Assembly: GCA_947646735.1 (NCBI GenBank)
Contig: CANTFK010000993.1
Coordinates: 1 to 64,000, forward strand
Origin: Peronospora farinosa
Taxonomy: Eukaryota; Oomycota; Peronosporomycetes; Peronosporales; Peronosporaceae
Length of the DNA stretch: 64,000 nt
Reading direction: 5' to 3'
A program made the translations under genes and the position numbers. The notes under the pieces are model-generated. The model was not told the DNA's origin. It was given only the letters and a program-made list of their open reading frames with translations, and ran no database searches. Of this stretch, positions 32,906 through 43,087 are shown piece by piece. How positions within the stretch are numbered: position 1 is the first letter of the stretch; each line of letters begins with the position of its first letter.

Positions 32906-34024
32906 TCAAGCAAGCAGCTCGACTTCGCCCTGAACACGCAACTTCGACAATGCCATCTTCTTCGCGTTACGCTTCGCACGTCTTTCCTGTATCAACTTCT
33001 CGCGGTTCGCACGCATCGTCTCCTTGTCTACCTTTTTCTTTTTACTACCATGTCTCGGACGTGCCTCGTCGTCCGAGACACCATCAAACGTGGCACCCAT
33101 GTCAACCTTGTCCATCTTCATCGTTTTCGGCCAATGCTGCTGAGGCTCTTCACCTTGCAGCTCACGACCTTGATCCTGTTTGAGTTCCTCTTTAGGCTCA
33201 CCAGTTTGTGCTTTAGCCTTCCACTCAAACTTCGGTGCCACACCTTCAATTTTCTTCGTCACCACTTTCAACATCTTCTTTTCTGTCTTCACTTGTACCG
33301 CCACTTGTGCCGCCACCTCTTTATCTTTTTTCTCCTCCAGTCGTTTCCGCTTGTTTCCACTTTCAGTCTGTCTCGTGACCTCTTCCTTCTTATTCTTCTC
33401 GTTTTTGGCACTCTCGACGTCTCCACCAACCAGCATCTCATGCACATAGAGACACTTTTTACCGCGATGACAACGTCCATTTTGGAAACTATAACACACA
33501 CGTTTATCTCCATTTATTCTCTCTTTTTTCTTCCTTTCCATCTCAACTTCATTTTCATCTCGATCGACTGGATGAGAGAATTTACACTTGTTTCCATGTT
33601 TACACTCTCCCGTTTGTACAAATTCAAAGCAATTGCCAAACTCTCCGTCCTTAATATCATGGGAAAAGGGACAATTGGCCCCTTCCGTGCATTTGCCTTT
33701 ACGCAAGAGCCAACACGGTCGTTCACTCGTGTCAGGCGTTTCCTTCTTCTGTGCTTGAAATGTCTCCTTAGGCACCAACTGTCGCACATTTAAAGTTCGT
33801 CCTTCTATCACCTTTCGATTCATTGCTTTAATGGCATTGCGCATAGATGAAGCGGCTGTGAATGTCACGAAACCAAAACCTCGTGATGTATTGGACGTCG
33901 TGTCTAGTACCACTTTTGCTTCAATGACGGTACCAAAGTCATTGAATAAGTCCGATAATTGGGCATCATCTAATGTCTTGGGAATACCCACTACAATGAT
34001 CTTTTGACTATCGTTGGAACGCAT
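32906..34024 (-). CDS. RNA-binding protein with RRM and three CCCH zinc fingers
   Basis: 372 residues, single exon. An RRM covers about residues 7-85 with RNP2 IIVVGI and RNP1 RGFGFVTF. Three CCCH fingers follow: CWLLRKGKCTEGANCPFSH, CFEFVQTGECKHGNKCKFSH and CYSFQNGRCHRGKKCLYVH, spaced C-x7/8-C-x5-C-x3-H. The second half is Lys/Glu-rich and probably disordered and nuclear. The domain set points to mRNA processing or stability; the exact orthologue is not clear to me. It shares a 283-bp head-to-head spacer with the RNFT-like gene. Confidence 0.88.
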   Translation of the reverse strand: MRSNDSQKIIVVGIPKTLDDAQLSDLFNDFGTVIEAKVVLDTTSNTSRGFGFVTFTAASSMRNAIKAMNRKVIEGRTLNVRQLVPKETFQAQKKETPDTSERPCWLLRKGKCTEGANCPFSHDIKDGEFGNCFEFVQTGECKHGNKCKFSHPVDRDENEVEMERKKKERINGDKRVCYSFQNGRCHRGKKCLYVHEMLVGGDVESAKNEKNKKEEVTRQTESGNKRKRLEEKKDKEVAAQVAVQVKTEKKMLKVVTKKIEGVAPKFEWKAKAQTGEPKEELKQDQGRELQGEEPQQHWPKTMKMDKVDMGATFDGVSDDEARPRHGSKKKKVDKETMRANREKLIQERRAKRNAKKMALSKLRVQGEVELLA

Positions 34025-34307
34025 TAAGAGTGATGAATGGAAGGAGGTGCTAAGCTATTGGTGACGGCTTGAGGTGGGAGGAATGTTGCTGGAAAGAGTA
34101 TGTTTGCTGCTTGGTGTTACCTACATCATATTGTACGGACCTCGTTTTAGACAACCAAACCGGTATTTAGTAGCCATTTCATATACCGGTATTACCTCTG
34201 TCTTCGCAAAAACTAAGCAGTTTGTATAATTATCCAGTACATTTTCCACCAATCACATTCGTTTCCTACACTTCGGCCAACGCCATTTTTTTCAACTGTT
34301 CTTAATC
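34025..34307. promoter_or_regulatory. Divergent promoter with CCAAT box and initiator
   Basis: ACCAATCACATTCG lies at about 34249 and CATTTTTTTCAACTGTT at about 34284-34300, 8 bases before the RNFT-like start codon. The latter resembles the oomycete initiator/flanking promoter region. It serves the RING gene to the right and possibly the RRM gene to the left. Confidence 0.5.
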
Positions 34308-36407
34308 ATGCAGGAGAATGACATATCTCCTCGTGATGCTACTGGTCCCCACGCAACGGACAGCAATGTTCAATCCAGCGATTTGCAGCATGTGACGCAG
34401 ACGCTATCGCCCACGTTAATTGTATTGTCTGAAGTGCCGTCTGTATCGCGTAGTATCAGCTCAAACATGAACATATCTCCATCTTCTTCTGACTCCTTAC
34501 CAAGACCTTGCAATCCAATACAACGCTTAATAGTAGACAGAAACATAGAAAGACCAGTTCCCTATGATTCTGCACTCTCAGACATGTTTGAACGCAGTTC
34601 TAACGTTTCAAATGATGCCAATAACGTCTCTGAAGAGCCTCCAGAGTCAAGACAGAGACTTTTCACTACTCCAATGACCAATATTTCTGTCAATGAAGAG
34701 GCAGTGAGCTCCCGACTATTACATGCTTTGCCGCAGCTTGGGATTGGCCACTTTTTACAGGGTTTTACCACCCATATACCGCCCTGGAGAGGGTTTTCCA
34801 CAGGAAGACAAGACTCTGTAGAAGATATTGAAGAAATAGACGAGACAGGGAGACTACTATCAAGTCAAGAAGATTTCGAAGAAGAAGGAGGAGTTTTATC
34901 ACACAACCAAGGACAAGGGACCTCGGAGACGTCGATCAATGCGATGTCGTCGAGTGGGAATTTTGAACGGAGTGAAAATGAGCCACATGTAGTGGCTGGA
35001 GAGGGGACGGAAACTGCTGAGACGGCTTTGCCATCCACTCTACGTGCGGAAATCAACTCAACACGAGGAAGACGTGACTCGGAAGAGAGTGATGACCAGA
35101 CAGCAATGGATGAATTGCAGGCACTTTTCCGGCGGTGCCATAATTCTTTGCCGTTTGTGGCACTCTTTCTAATTTATTTTGCATACCAACATGCGACCGG
35201 GATCCTGGTTTTTGTGGTTGGCACAGCTGCAGTCATGGGACTCGACCAGCGCATGCGAGCACAGGTCGCACTAAAGGATAAGGCTAGCACGTGGCACCTC
35301 GTGAGTATTGTTACCATGTGTGCAATTGATATGGTTGCGATCTGCTCCGTTGAAGGCGAGCCGAATCCGGTATATCACTTTCCGCAAATACTTCAGCTGA
35401 AAACAGACCATGGCAGTGACAGTACAAGCGAGCTTTTCTCAACTGGTGGTATCTTTTGGCAGGTGCTTTGGACGGTGCTTGTGAACGGTACGTTCTACAT
35501 CGGTAAGGTTGCAATCGAAGGTGTTGACTAATATATATGTTGAAATGCCGCTTTTTTAGATTTCCTGATTCGAATATGGAGTGTCGTTGTAAAAGCCTTG
35601 GTAGCTGGTGCGAAATCTGACCGCTTCCAGTGTAAAAGAAAGTTTAGGGATGAATTGACAACAAATGCGGACGAGTCTCCAGCCGTAGTGATAGCGGACG
35701 AAGAAACTGATAGCACTACAATGGCGGCACCACTTACTCAGCCAGCTGTTTCGACGGTCGCCTTCTACAGACGAAAGGTACGACGTTAGCCTACATAGTC
35801 GCATGTGCAGACAGCCTTATTCATTATCGTTATTATTGCTTTTGTAACAGCGAAAGCTATATGGGATCATTGAGATGTGCTCTATTTTCTTGCGGTCTCT
35901 TCTTGCCAGTATCCCGTGGTGCAGTTTTTACCAGCTTTGTGCCTCGAAGTTTATGGCAGACGTGTTCACTTTTGCCTACCTCTTTATCAAGGTACGCAAT
36001 CGTTACGTGGCTGCTCGATGACCATACATGCAATTGCAACTAATTGACCGGTGTGCTGGCAATCTGTGATGCAGGGCTTAATTCTCGCTAGTCAGGGCAG
36101 ACGTATCTTTAGACTGGTACGTTCTTTCGTTACGTTGGGGCTGGAGTTCGGGATATATGTCTCGCTAGATGAGCTGGTGGAGGCAGGGTCCCCTGACTGC
36201 TCTATATGCTACGAGTCCATGAAACGTCCTGTTAAGCTTGCTTGCTCGCATATGTTTTGCGAAGAATGTGTGACCGAGTGGTTCGACCACGAGCGTTCAT
36301 GCCCATTGTGTCGAGCTAATGTGGAATCGTCTGGTCCGACAGATGCGGAGAACGCGAAGCCACAATATCTTGACGGTCGGACTAGCCTCGTGCCACAGCT
36401 TTTGTAG
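34308..36407 (+). CDS. RNFT-type multi-pass RING E3 ubiquitin ligase
   Basis: Predicted exons are 34308-35502, 35560-35777, 35851-35991 and 36075-36407, GT-AG and in frame (628 residues). The first 270 residues are Ser/Glu-rich and low complexity. Membrane segments follow (LPFVALFLIYFAYQHATG, ILVFVVGTAAVMGL, VSIVTMCAIDMVAI and more in exons 1-3). The C-terminal C3HC4 RING reads CSICYESMKRPVKLACSHMF then CEECVTEW and CPLCRANV, with all eight ligands. This order is that of RNFT1/RNFT2, ER ligases linked to degradation of membrane proteins. The localisation is inferred from the family. Confidence 0.9.
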
Positions 36408-37345
36408 ACGACCTATGATTCAGGTTGCTATTTTTCTTGTAACATTATGGGGTCCGATCGTCCGGTATCTTACGGCATGTGTAGTTAATGGTACTGAAGA
36501 GGACCCAACGCGAATTGCCAAGACCCGTAATTTCATGAGTGGCATCAAGTACGAAAGCTCCGTTTTCGTGTTTAATTGATTTTGACCTTGGCGTTAGCTC
36601 GATCACTTTGAACTGCATGTACGTATGGACTTTTGCCTACCGGAAAAATGCACTCGGCGACAGAGGTGGGGAACCTTATTTGGTCGAAGCAATATGAGCA
36701 ATTGGACACGAGTTTCTCTCGAGAACAACTCATTGTGTTGTGTCGTAAATATCACACCACCTCATGGTGCCCGAGCTGGCTTCCATTTCTCGCTTGACAA
36801 ACGCAAGAGCTCAATGATGTGCCAGGAAGAACGGCTGATGCGATGGCACTCGATTTTCCAGGAACTCGGTACTGCGCAGTAGTTTTTTGCCCAATACTTC
36901 TTTGACCATGTACCTGACCATATCCAATTCCAGGTTGACATTTTCGCGTTGATAGGTTCAAAGTAGTATCGCCGGTGCTAGGGATAGCTTTTTGCCAGGT
37001 AGGGGCATTTCACAATTTACGTTGTCTTCCTTGCATCAGCTGTGTACTCGGTCTCGAGCTAGAGAATGCTTTAATCGCTGTACCGCCAGCTACCTTTTCG
37101 TGCCAGCGTCACTTGCCGGAGATGAGGCTAGCAAAATCAACGCCCGCTTTCTGGTGTTTCGAGCTTTCCAGCACTCAGACCCTTGAGGATGTTGCCCAGC
37201 TCCACGTACAAAAGATCCATGACTGGTTTATTGATCCAGTATTGAAGCACACATATGATGCACACGTTGCCGGGTCTCTCCTTTTAAACGCAGACTGCAT
37301 GGACGTCTTAAGAAATACGTCACTTTCCACATTATGACAGCTTCT
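36408..37345 (+). pseudogene. Unidentified decayed coding region
   Basis: Coding-like text appears in several frames without a single long ORF: a hydrophobic stretch (QVAIFLVTLWGPIVRYL, about 36420), WSKQYEQLDTSFSREQLIVL with a stop soon after (about 36690), GTRYCAVVFCPIL (about 36864), and VAQLHVQKIHDWFIDPVLKH (about 37185-37245) ending at 37337. Either a multi-exon gene with errors or a pseudogene. I do not recognise the family. Confidence 0.35.
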
Positions 37346-37977
37346 GCTCTGCCCTGAAATCTCACTTCACGCTTCTTCGTACCTAGGTCTTGGTGAACAT
37401 CAGTTGCGCTAAGCAAAGAAAAAATCGAGGCGCGATGTTGTCGTCGAAAGGCGACGGAATGAAATTTGCCGTGTTGCCGATTTCGGGAAGCTGAGACTTA
37501 TGAGATCGATGCTAAGCGGCTATAGCGGGAACTATAAAGTGTCAACGTTCGAGTTTCCGAACGCATATGGTCGAAATGTGTTCGAGTCGATACTGCATAA
37601 TCAGAAGAACTCCACCATAATGTTTAAGTCCTAAGCAAAATACATGAGATCGCAAACAACACCGCCTGATAATAATGCAAACAATTAGAAAGCGTCTCAT
37701 TTACCTAAGCTTGACGTACCAGGAGCAAAAGTGTGAATGGAGATGCTTTCAACTGGGGCGTTCAGGAAGCTCGAAAGAATAGACTCGACAACTCTGTTTC
37801 GTTGTAACTCTATGTATTTCCCCTTTTGGTCAAATGCCCAGCGGCTTGGTGCAAGATTCGGAATAATTCTCTGTATGCCTTCCCAGTCTTCGGGCTCCTG
37901 CCTGTACCTCCTCGACGCAGTTCAGGATATAAGCTTCGCGTTGCATGTAGATAGTTCAAATGGACAGAACGTTGGTA
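37346..37977. other. Intergenic, no gene seen
   Basis: It lies between the decayed region and the 3' end of the mitoferrin gene. The plus-strand frame 37737-38120 is antisense to the last mitoferrin exon and has no domain. Confidence 0.5.
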
Positions 37978-39691
37978 CTAATCGTCGTCGGCATTCAGAC
38001 GGTCGAGGGTCTTCTTTAATACTTCAAAAGTCGTCCAAGACACCGCCACGGAAGGCGCGTGCACTAGAAGACGCGGGTAAATGCCTCGAAAAAAGCCCGA
38101 AAAGCCCTCCTGCGCCTTAATTTGAACTAGCGCGTCCATTAGGCCAGCATACTGACGGCGCAAAACCGGTTCCACACGTTCACCCTAGATACAAGCACAA
38201 ATTTTCACAAGGTTAGCGTTTCTTGCAAAATACTCATTGAGGGCGACGTATATTCGTCCACGTACCCCAGGGCGGCCATTGATCGAACACGAAGAGGGAA
38301 CTGTGATGGATACGCCACGCGTCTGGAGCTGCGCACAACGGGTACGAGATGGACACTGTGAATATTATAGCAAATAAACAGCAGGCAAGTAAGCAAGAGA
38401 GGCCCTAAGCGGGACGCATAAAACCTTTAGCTCGGGTTTCGGGAAGCGAGGCGACATCAAAGCCGTCTTTGTGCGTGATGCACGAATTCCTACCGAGGCT
38501 TCCTCAGCAATGATCATTGACTGAGTTTGCAACCGTGTCTTGGCCACATCCAATGGGTTTGTCAGCCCTCCAGCCTATCAGTGGTAACAAACAATACACG
38601 CAGCTGTAGGTCAGACAATTGCGCCAGTACCTTGTTATTTTGCGCAGCAAAAAAACTTACCAATGCTCCAGCAGCAGCACCAGAGGCGACATAAGCTGAG
38701 ACATTCATTTCTCCCGATGGGTTCAAAATCTTCTTAAAACTCTCGTTGGCTGACACCATTATCATACTACCATCAGCACAGTCAGAAACCTCAAAGCATA
38801 ACGTCATCTTAAAAAATCTACAGCAACGGAAATACCACGTGCATGTACTAACCTGTATGGCAAGTTCATCAAGAGCGTCGTGGGAAAGCTAATATAAAGA
38901 GCACGCAATCCTTCATGTTTCATCACCTGACAAAATGCAACACAATGCATTAATCAGTAAAAATCTCAGCTGATCTTAAGTAAAATCCAGTCCAAACCGA
39001 GATTTTCTCACCATCTTAAAACAATCTGCAACTCCATTATAGTATCCTAATTGTAGACGCTGTTTGACAACCTAGAAAAAGAGACATAAACGTATAACAT
39101 TACAGGAAGCACAAAGAGAACAAAAATGCGTCAGTTGAATACCAACACTTAAATATCAATATAGTTTCAAACACATGGCTACATACATCCATTGGAGTCA
39201 TAATCAAGTCATGACACACAGTTGCAACAACACCTGCTGAACCCGAGGCCATGGGTGTCAATGTGTTTGTATCAGCACCCAATGCCTTCTTAGCTGTTTC
39301 AAATATTGAAAAGTAGATAGCATGAGCTGGTAAACTAGCCCCAAGCATGGTGCTAACTCCTCGAAAGAGTCGAACTGGTCCTTCTTTTGCTATGAGATAA
39401 TGTGCTGTTTGCATTGCTGTCATTGTCAATGGTTTGCCGTTAACAGGACATTGTTGACACTGCATATGTGTCTAGTGTTTTAACATAAAAGAGGTATACA
39501 AGATGATAGGTTATTAAATAATATCGGTTATTCAACTAGTTAACAGGCTTAATAACACGCACTTTAACTGTATCGATAGGAAAAATTGATACGTGCTCAG
39601 CAACACCAGCAACTGAACCTGCCAACATGTGGTTTATAAAGGAACCTTTCTCGGGTGTCCATTCTTCCCAATCTTCGTCCATTACAGCCAT
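37978..39691 (-). CDS. Mitoferrin-like mitochondrial iron carrier
   Basis: A member of the mitochondrial carrier family (SLC25A28/A37, yeast Mrs3/4) that imports iron across the inner membrane. Eight predicted exons, minus strand: 39691-39563, 39471-39187, 39071-39012, 38926-38853, 38766-38661, 38574-38425, 38355-38266 and 38184-37978, all GT-AG, 366 residues. The three repeat signatures are PIDTVK, PMDVVK and PLDVAK, the last two each completed or flanked by splice joins. The block after the second signature, VVKQRLQLGYYNG, is typical of mitoferrins. The loop before the last repeat half is long and poorly conserved, so exon 7 is the least certain. Confidence 0.88.
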
Positions 39692-40066
39692 TGTGTGTAA
39701 ACGTGTAGTCACGCCTTTTTGCTGAATATTTAGGTGGTGATAAAGTTGCGGTTAGAGGTCTCCTTTTCGTTATACTGTTAAATGCTAGGACAGCGTTTGA
39801 ATAAGTGGATAAAACGAATAGAGCGTTTTCAACCAATTATATCACATGTTTCATAGCTATAAAATGACACTGCCTTAAGTGATAACTTGTCTAAATTGCT
39901 AAAAAATTTCAGTCCTGAGTAGACCATGTACCTATGCGTCTGGGTTGGGTAATGGCGTGAGCCCACGACTCCGACGCGTTCAGATTTCATTACCCACGAC
40001 TTGGACTCATACCCGTGGGTAATACTCATTTATACCCGCACAACAAACATAAAGAGTTGTAAACTA
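39692..40066. other. Intergenic between mitoferrin and element B
   Basis: No gene seen. It holds the mitoferrin upstream region (ATTGG motif near 39833 on the minus side) and ends at the LTR of element B. Confidence 0.5.
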
Positions 40067-40702
40067 TGTAACGGGGTTACACGACGGTTGTAACATCATT
40101 CCGAAAGTTTACGGTTAAAGTTTCCCTTTATTGCATATAATGCATTCTTGATACTTCTCTTTAGAGAGGTATTAAGTATGAGCGTTAAAGGTACGGTATT
40201 CGGTGATACCGTATCCTATCGATTGAGATTCGATAATCGAGAACGCTGTACTAAGTACATCATACACATATGTTTGACGATACGTCGTCCAATGGCAAAG
40301 TCTGCATATTATAATTAATATAATAGTAACTAATCTAGTGTAGGGTACTTAGAGTAGGACTATTCATAAAATCTTAAAGCATAAATAAAATCAGTTCTCA
40401 TTTTGAGTTTAAGATCGCAAGTCGTTCTGACTTGTTCTCTTGTGCACTTCGTGCGTTGGTTCTCTGAACCCCTAAGCTTCTAGCTTCTCTTGCACTCTGT
40501 GCGTTGGTTCTCTGAACCTTAAGCTTATTGCTTGCTGTCTAAAAGTCTCTCCTCGTTCCTTAGAACAGGGTGACTTTAAGTCGTTTAATTAGTTCCTTAG
40601 AACTAAGTGGCTCTTAGCCGTAAATTTATTTAGTTCTCGAGAACTAAGAGGCTTGAAGCCTAAAGTCTTCCCCTGGCTAAAGAGCTGTGCAGCTCCGCTA
40701 CA
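40067..40702 (+). repeat. 5' LTR of element B
   Basis: It begins TGTAACGGGGTTACA, itself a palindrome, and ends CCGCTACA. The primer-binding-like TGGTAGCAC starts at 40704; TGGTAGC is the complement of the GCUACCA end found on many initiator Met tRNAs. Five palindromic GTTC-GAAC motifs lie at 40458-40470, 40506-40518, 40555-40566, 40592-40603 and 40633-40644. Confidence 0.85.
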
Positions 40703-40760
40703 CTGGTAGCACTTGTAGTCAATCCTACACCTGAGTCTTTAAAGACTGACCCTCTGTGAG

Positions 40761-41794
40761 GATGGAGAATCAAAATAACCTCTCTGAGGCGCAACGACTC
40801 GCCTTAGATATCTGCGTTCGTTAGGCCCGATCAAATCGAGGCCCTTTTGGCCCAAACCCGGAGGTTTTAAAAGCTCGTTTTGAGGCCTTTATGCGTTATG
40901 AAGCAACGCTACTCGGGCAGGTCCACGACCACGCAGCGTCATCTGCGCCTACACAGTACATCCCGGTACCTGTGCCCGATGCAGAGCCAAAGGCTCGCCC
41001 ACTCATTTTAAACGTAAAGACCTTTGAGGGGAAGGTGGGAAAATATTCTCCTCTGGATCCGAGAAGTTGAAATGGCAATGTATGCCGTCGTGCTTGTGTC
41101 AGATAAGCAACGAGTTGGCTTGGCCATTACGAAGCTCGGTGGAAGAGCTAGAGAGTGGGCTCTAACGAGCGATGTCTCTGTAAATGCCGCATTTCCCACA
41201 TGGGAAATGCTTAAAAAGCAATTAACTTGCGTGTTTGCACCGCCTAATCAGGCTTATCGTGTGCGCTCACGCTTCTTAGCTACCCGACAGGGTAAGAAAG
41301 AATTGTCGGACTATGTCCAAGAGTTGAGAACTCTCATTGCTGCTATTCAGCAGGACCTTCTGGCAGAAGAAGTCTGAGTAACCATTTTTATGGAAGGACT
41401 TCGTACTGGGGTCGACAGGACAGAACTTTTCGTGTCCAGCCTTCGACTTTCGAAGAGGCAGTAAGCATAGCGTTTAACGATGAATTTGATTTCAAATTTG
41501 CTCGATATGGTCTGCCATGGTATCAATCAAATACCTCTTACAGGGCGGAACCCATGGACCTCAGCCATGCTGAAGAAGCTGAGCTTCAAGCTGCTGAGCA
41601 GCAAGGTAACATCCGTAGATGTTACATGTGCAGAAGCACTAGGCATCTCCGCCCTAGCTGCCCGTTGCGAAAGAAACATTCAAATTGGCAGAGCCGGAAC
41701 CCTTCTCCTAGCCAAAAGGCGAGCACCGCAGGGGAAAACGTCAGCTCCCAGTAAGCGCGGGTCGCCCTACTGGAAAAGAACTAAGTTCTGTTGA
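40761..41794 (+). pseudogene. Element B gag, broken
   Basis: It starts at the ATG of MENQNNLSEAQRLALD, with a stop at about 40821 and frameshifts near 40820 and 41035. The middle frame (41024-41377) has GGRAREWAL and DYVQELRTLI. A further stop at 41375 is followed by the CCHC knuckle CYMCRSTRHLRPSCP near 41620-41664. Gly of the usual CxxCG has become Arg. Aligns throughout with element A gag. Confidence 0.85.
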
Positions 41795-41832
41795 ACCTTT
41801 AGGAGGTAAAGGTAAACAGGGCTTAGCCCCGG

Positions 41833-42309
41833 GTGGTTCTGTGGATGCTTCCATGGAACAAGATTACAAGCCAGGCTTGTTGGTTGTGTCGGCAACCGTT
41901 AAGGGTTTTGAGAAACTATGGTCAATTTTTAATTGACTCAGGGGCATCAGGTAATTATGCCCGACGTCGTTCCCTTGAAGGGAGTCAGCTGTATGCTGAG
42001 GCGCTTGAGGCGCAAGAGGGTGACAGTATAACCGTGCGCCTCGCAACAGGTGTACGTGTCACCATTCCTAAAGTTCCGTTGAACTTAGGTGTGAAGTTTT
42101 TAGACTTCAATAGCGTTGAACGCTGTATTGTTCTAGATTTGGACTCGAGATATGATCTCATTCTCGGTATGGCCTGGCTGGAACACCATGAGCCATGGAT
42201 CGATTGGAGATCCAAAACCTTAGGCGCAACGCGCAATGTTCCTAGCGAAGCTTTGGAGAGTCATGAACCCACCTTCGCTAAGAAGCTATTGGCGCGAGCC
42301 ATTAACTGA
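41833..42309 (+). CDS. Element B retropepsin-like protease
   Basis: Aspartic protease of the Gag-Pol polyprotein. The active site FLIDSGASGNY and the second conserved block DLILGMAWLEHHEPWIDW are both present. The upstream boundary is artificial since the protease is normally part of a polyprotein. The frame closes at 42309 through a shift into the repeat linker frame (42236-43072). Confidence 0.85.
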   Translation: MVLWMLPWNKITSQACWLCRQPLRVLRNYGQFLIDSGASGNYARRRSLEGSQLYAEALEAQEGDSITVRLATGVRVTIPKVPLNLGVKFLDFNSVERCIVLDLDSRYDLILGMAWLEHHEPWIDWRSKTLGATRNVPSEALESHEPTFAKKLLARAIN

Positions 42310-42451
42310 ATCAGTTAGTGTGCTGGATATTACAGTGTCTGAGTTAATAAACTCCAATGTCAACAATGATAGTGTCGAGCAGAGCTCAGTGACACCTAGT
42401 GGAACGGCACGTACTCCGTTGAGTGTAACTCATAGTAATATTGAGACACGG

Positions 42452-42860
42452 GATGTCCGTAATGACATCGGCTCTCGTATAGAGCACGTGAAGGTCGATG
42501 ACCTTGTTAGTGATATTGGCTGTAGTAGCGATTTACTGGATGTTGATAATGACATCGGCTCTCGTATAGAGCAATTGAAGGTCGATGACCTTGTTAGTGA
42601 TATTGGCTGTAGTAGCGATTTACTGGATGTTGATAATGACATCGGCTCTCGTATAGAGCAATTGAAGGTCGATGACCTTGTTAGTGATATTGGCTGTAGT
42701 AGCGTTTCACTGGATGTCGATAATCACATCGGCTCTCGTATAGAGCAAGTGAAGGTCGATGACTTTGTTAGTGAAGTCACTGGTACTAGTGACCCACTGG
42801 GTGTCGGTAATGACATCGGCCCTCGCATAGGGCAGGTAAATGACAAGGGGTCTGTTGACC
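42452..42860 (+). repeat. 87-bp protein-coding tandem repeat (4 units plus a partial)
   Basis: Units start at 42452, 42539, 42626, 42713 and (partial) 42800. Each encodes 29 residues of the type DVDNDIGSRIEQLKVDDLVS plus DIGCSSDLL. Units 2 and 3 are nearly identical; units 4 and 5 diverge. The frame 42236-43072 is open across the array. It lies between protease and reverse transcriptase, and the strong Asp content makes an acidic, probably flexible linker. Confidence 0.9.
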
Positions 42861-43087
42861 TTGGGGATGATAATATCCCAAGTACTTTGAAGAGTACGGT
42901 CTCGTCAATGAGACGGCAGCGTCGCCAGATGGCGGCTGCGAGAGGCGAAGCGTCTGTTTTATCGCGTAGTCATTTCAGTGACCAGCTACACACCCTGGTC
43001 AACGGAGTGACAGGTGATATAGATGGTGAGGTTGACCTTGAGGCCCTCCCATCATTAAATGCTCTCTTATAGCTAGACGAAATATCT

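Noticed and set aside
33050..33793. 247-residue plus-strand ORF
   Set aside because: It is antisense to the Lys/Glu-rich part of the RRM-CCCH gene and is all Leu/Phe/Ser/His, the usual shadow of such codons.
37737..38120. 127-residue plus-strand ORF
   Set aside because: Antisense to the last mitoferrin exon, which has clear family motifs.
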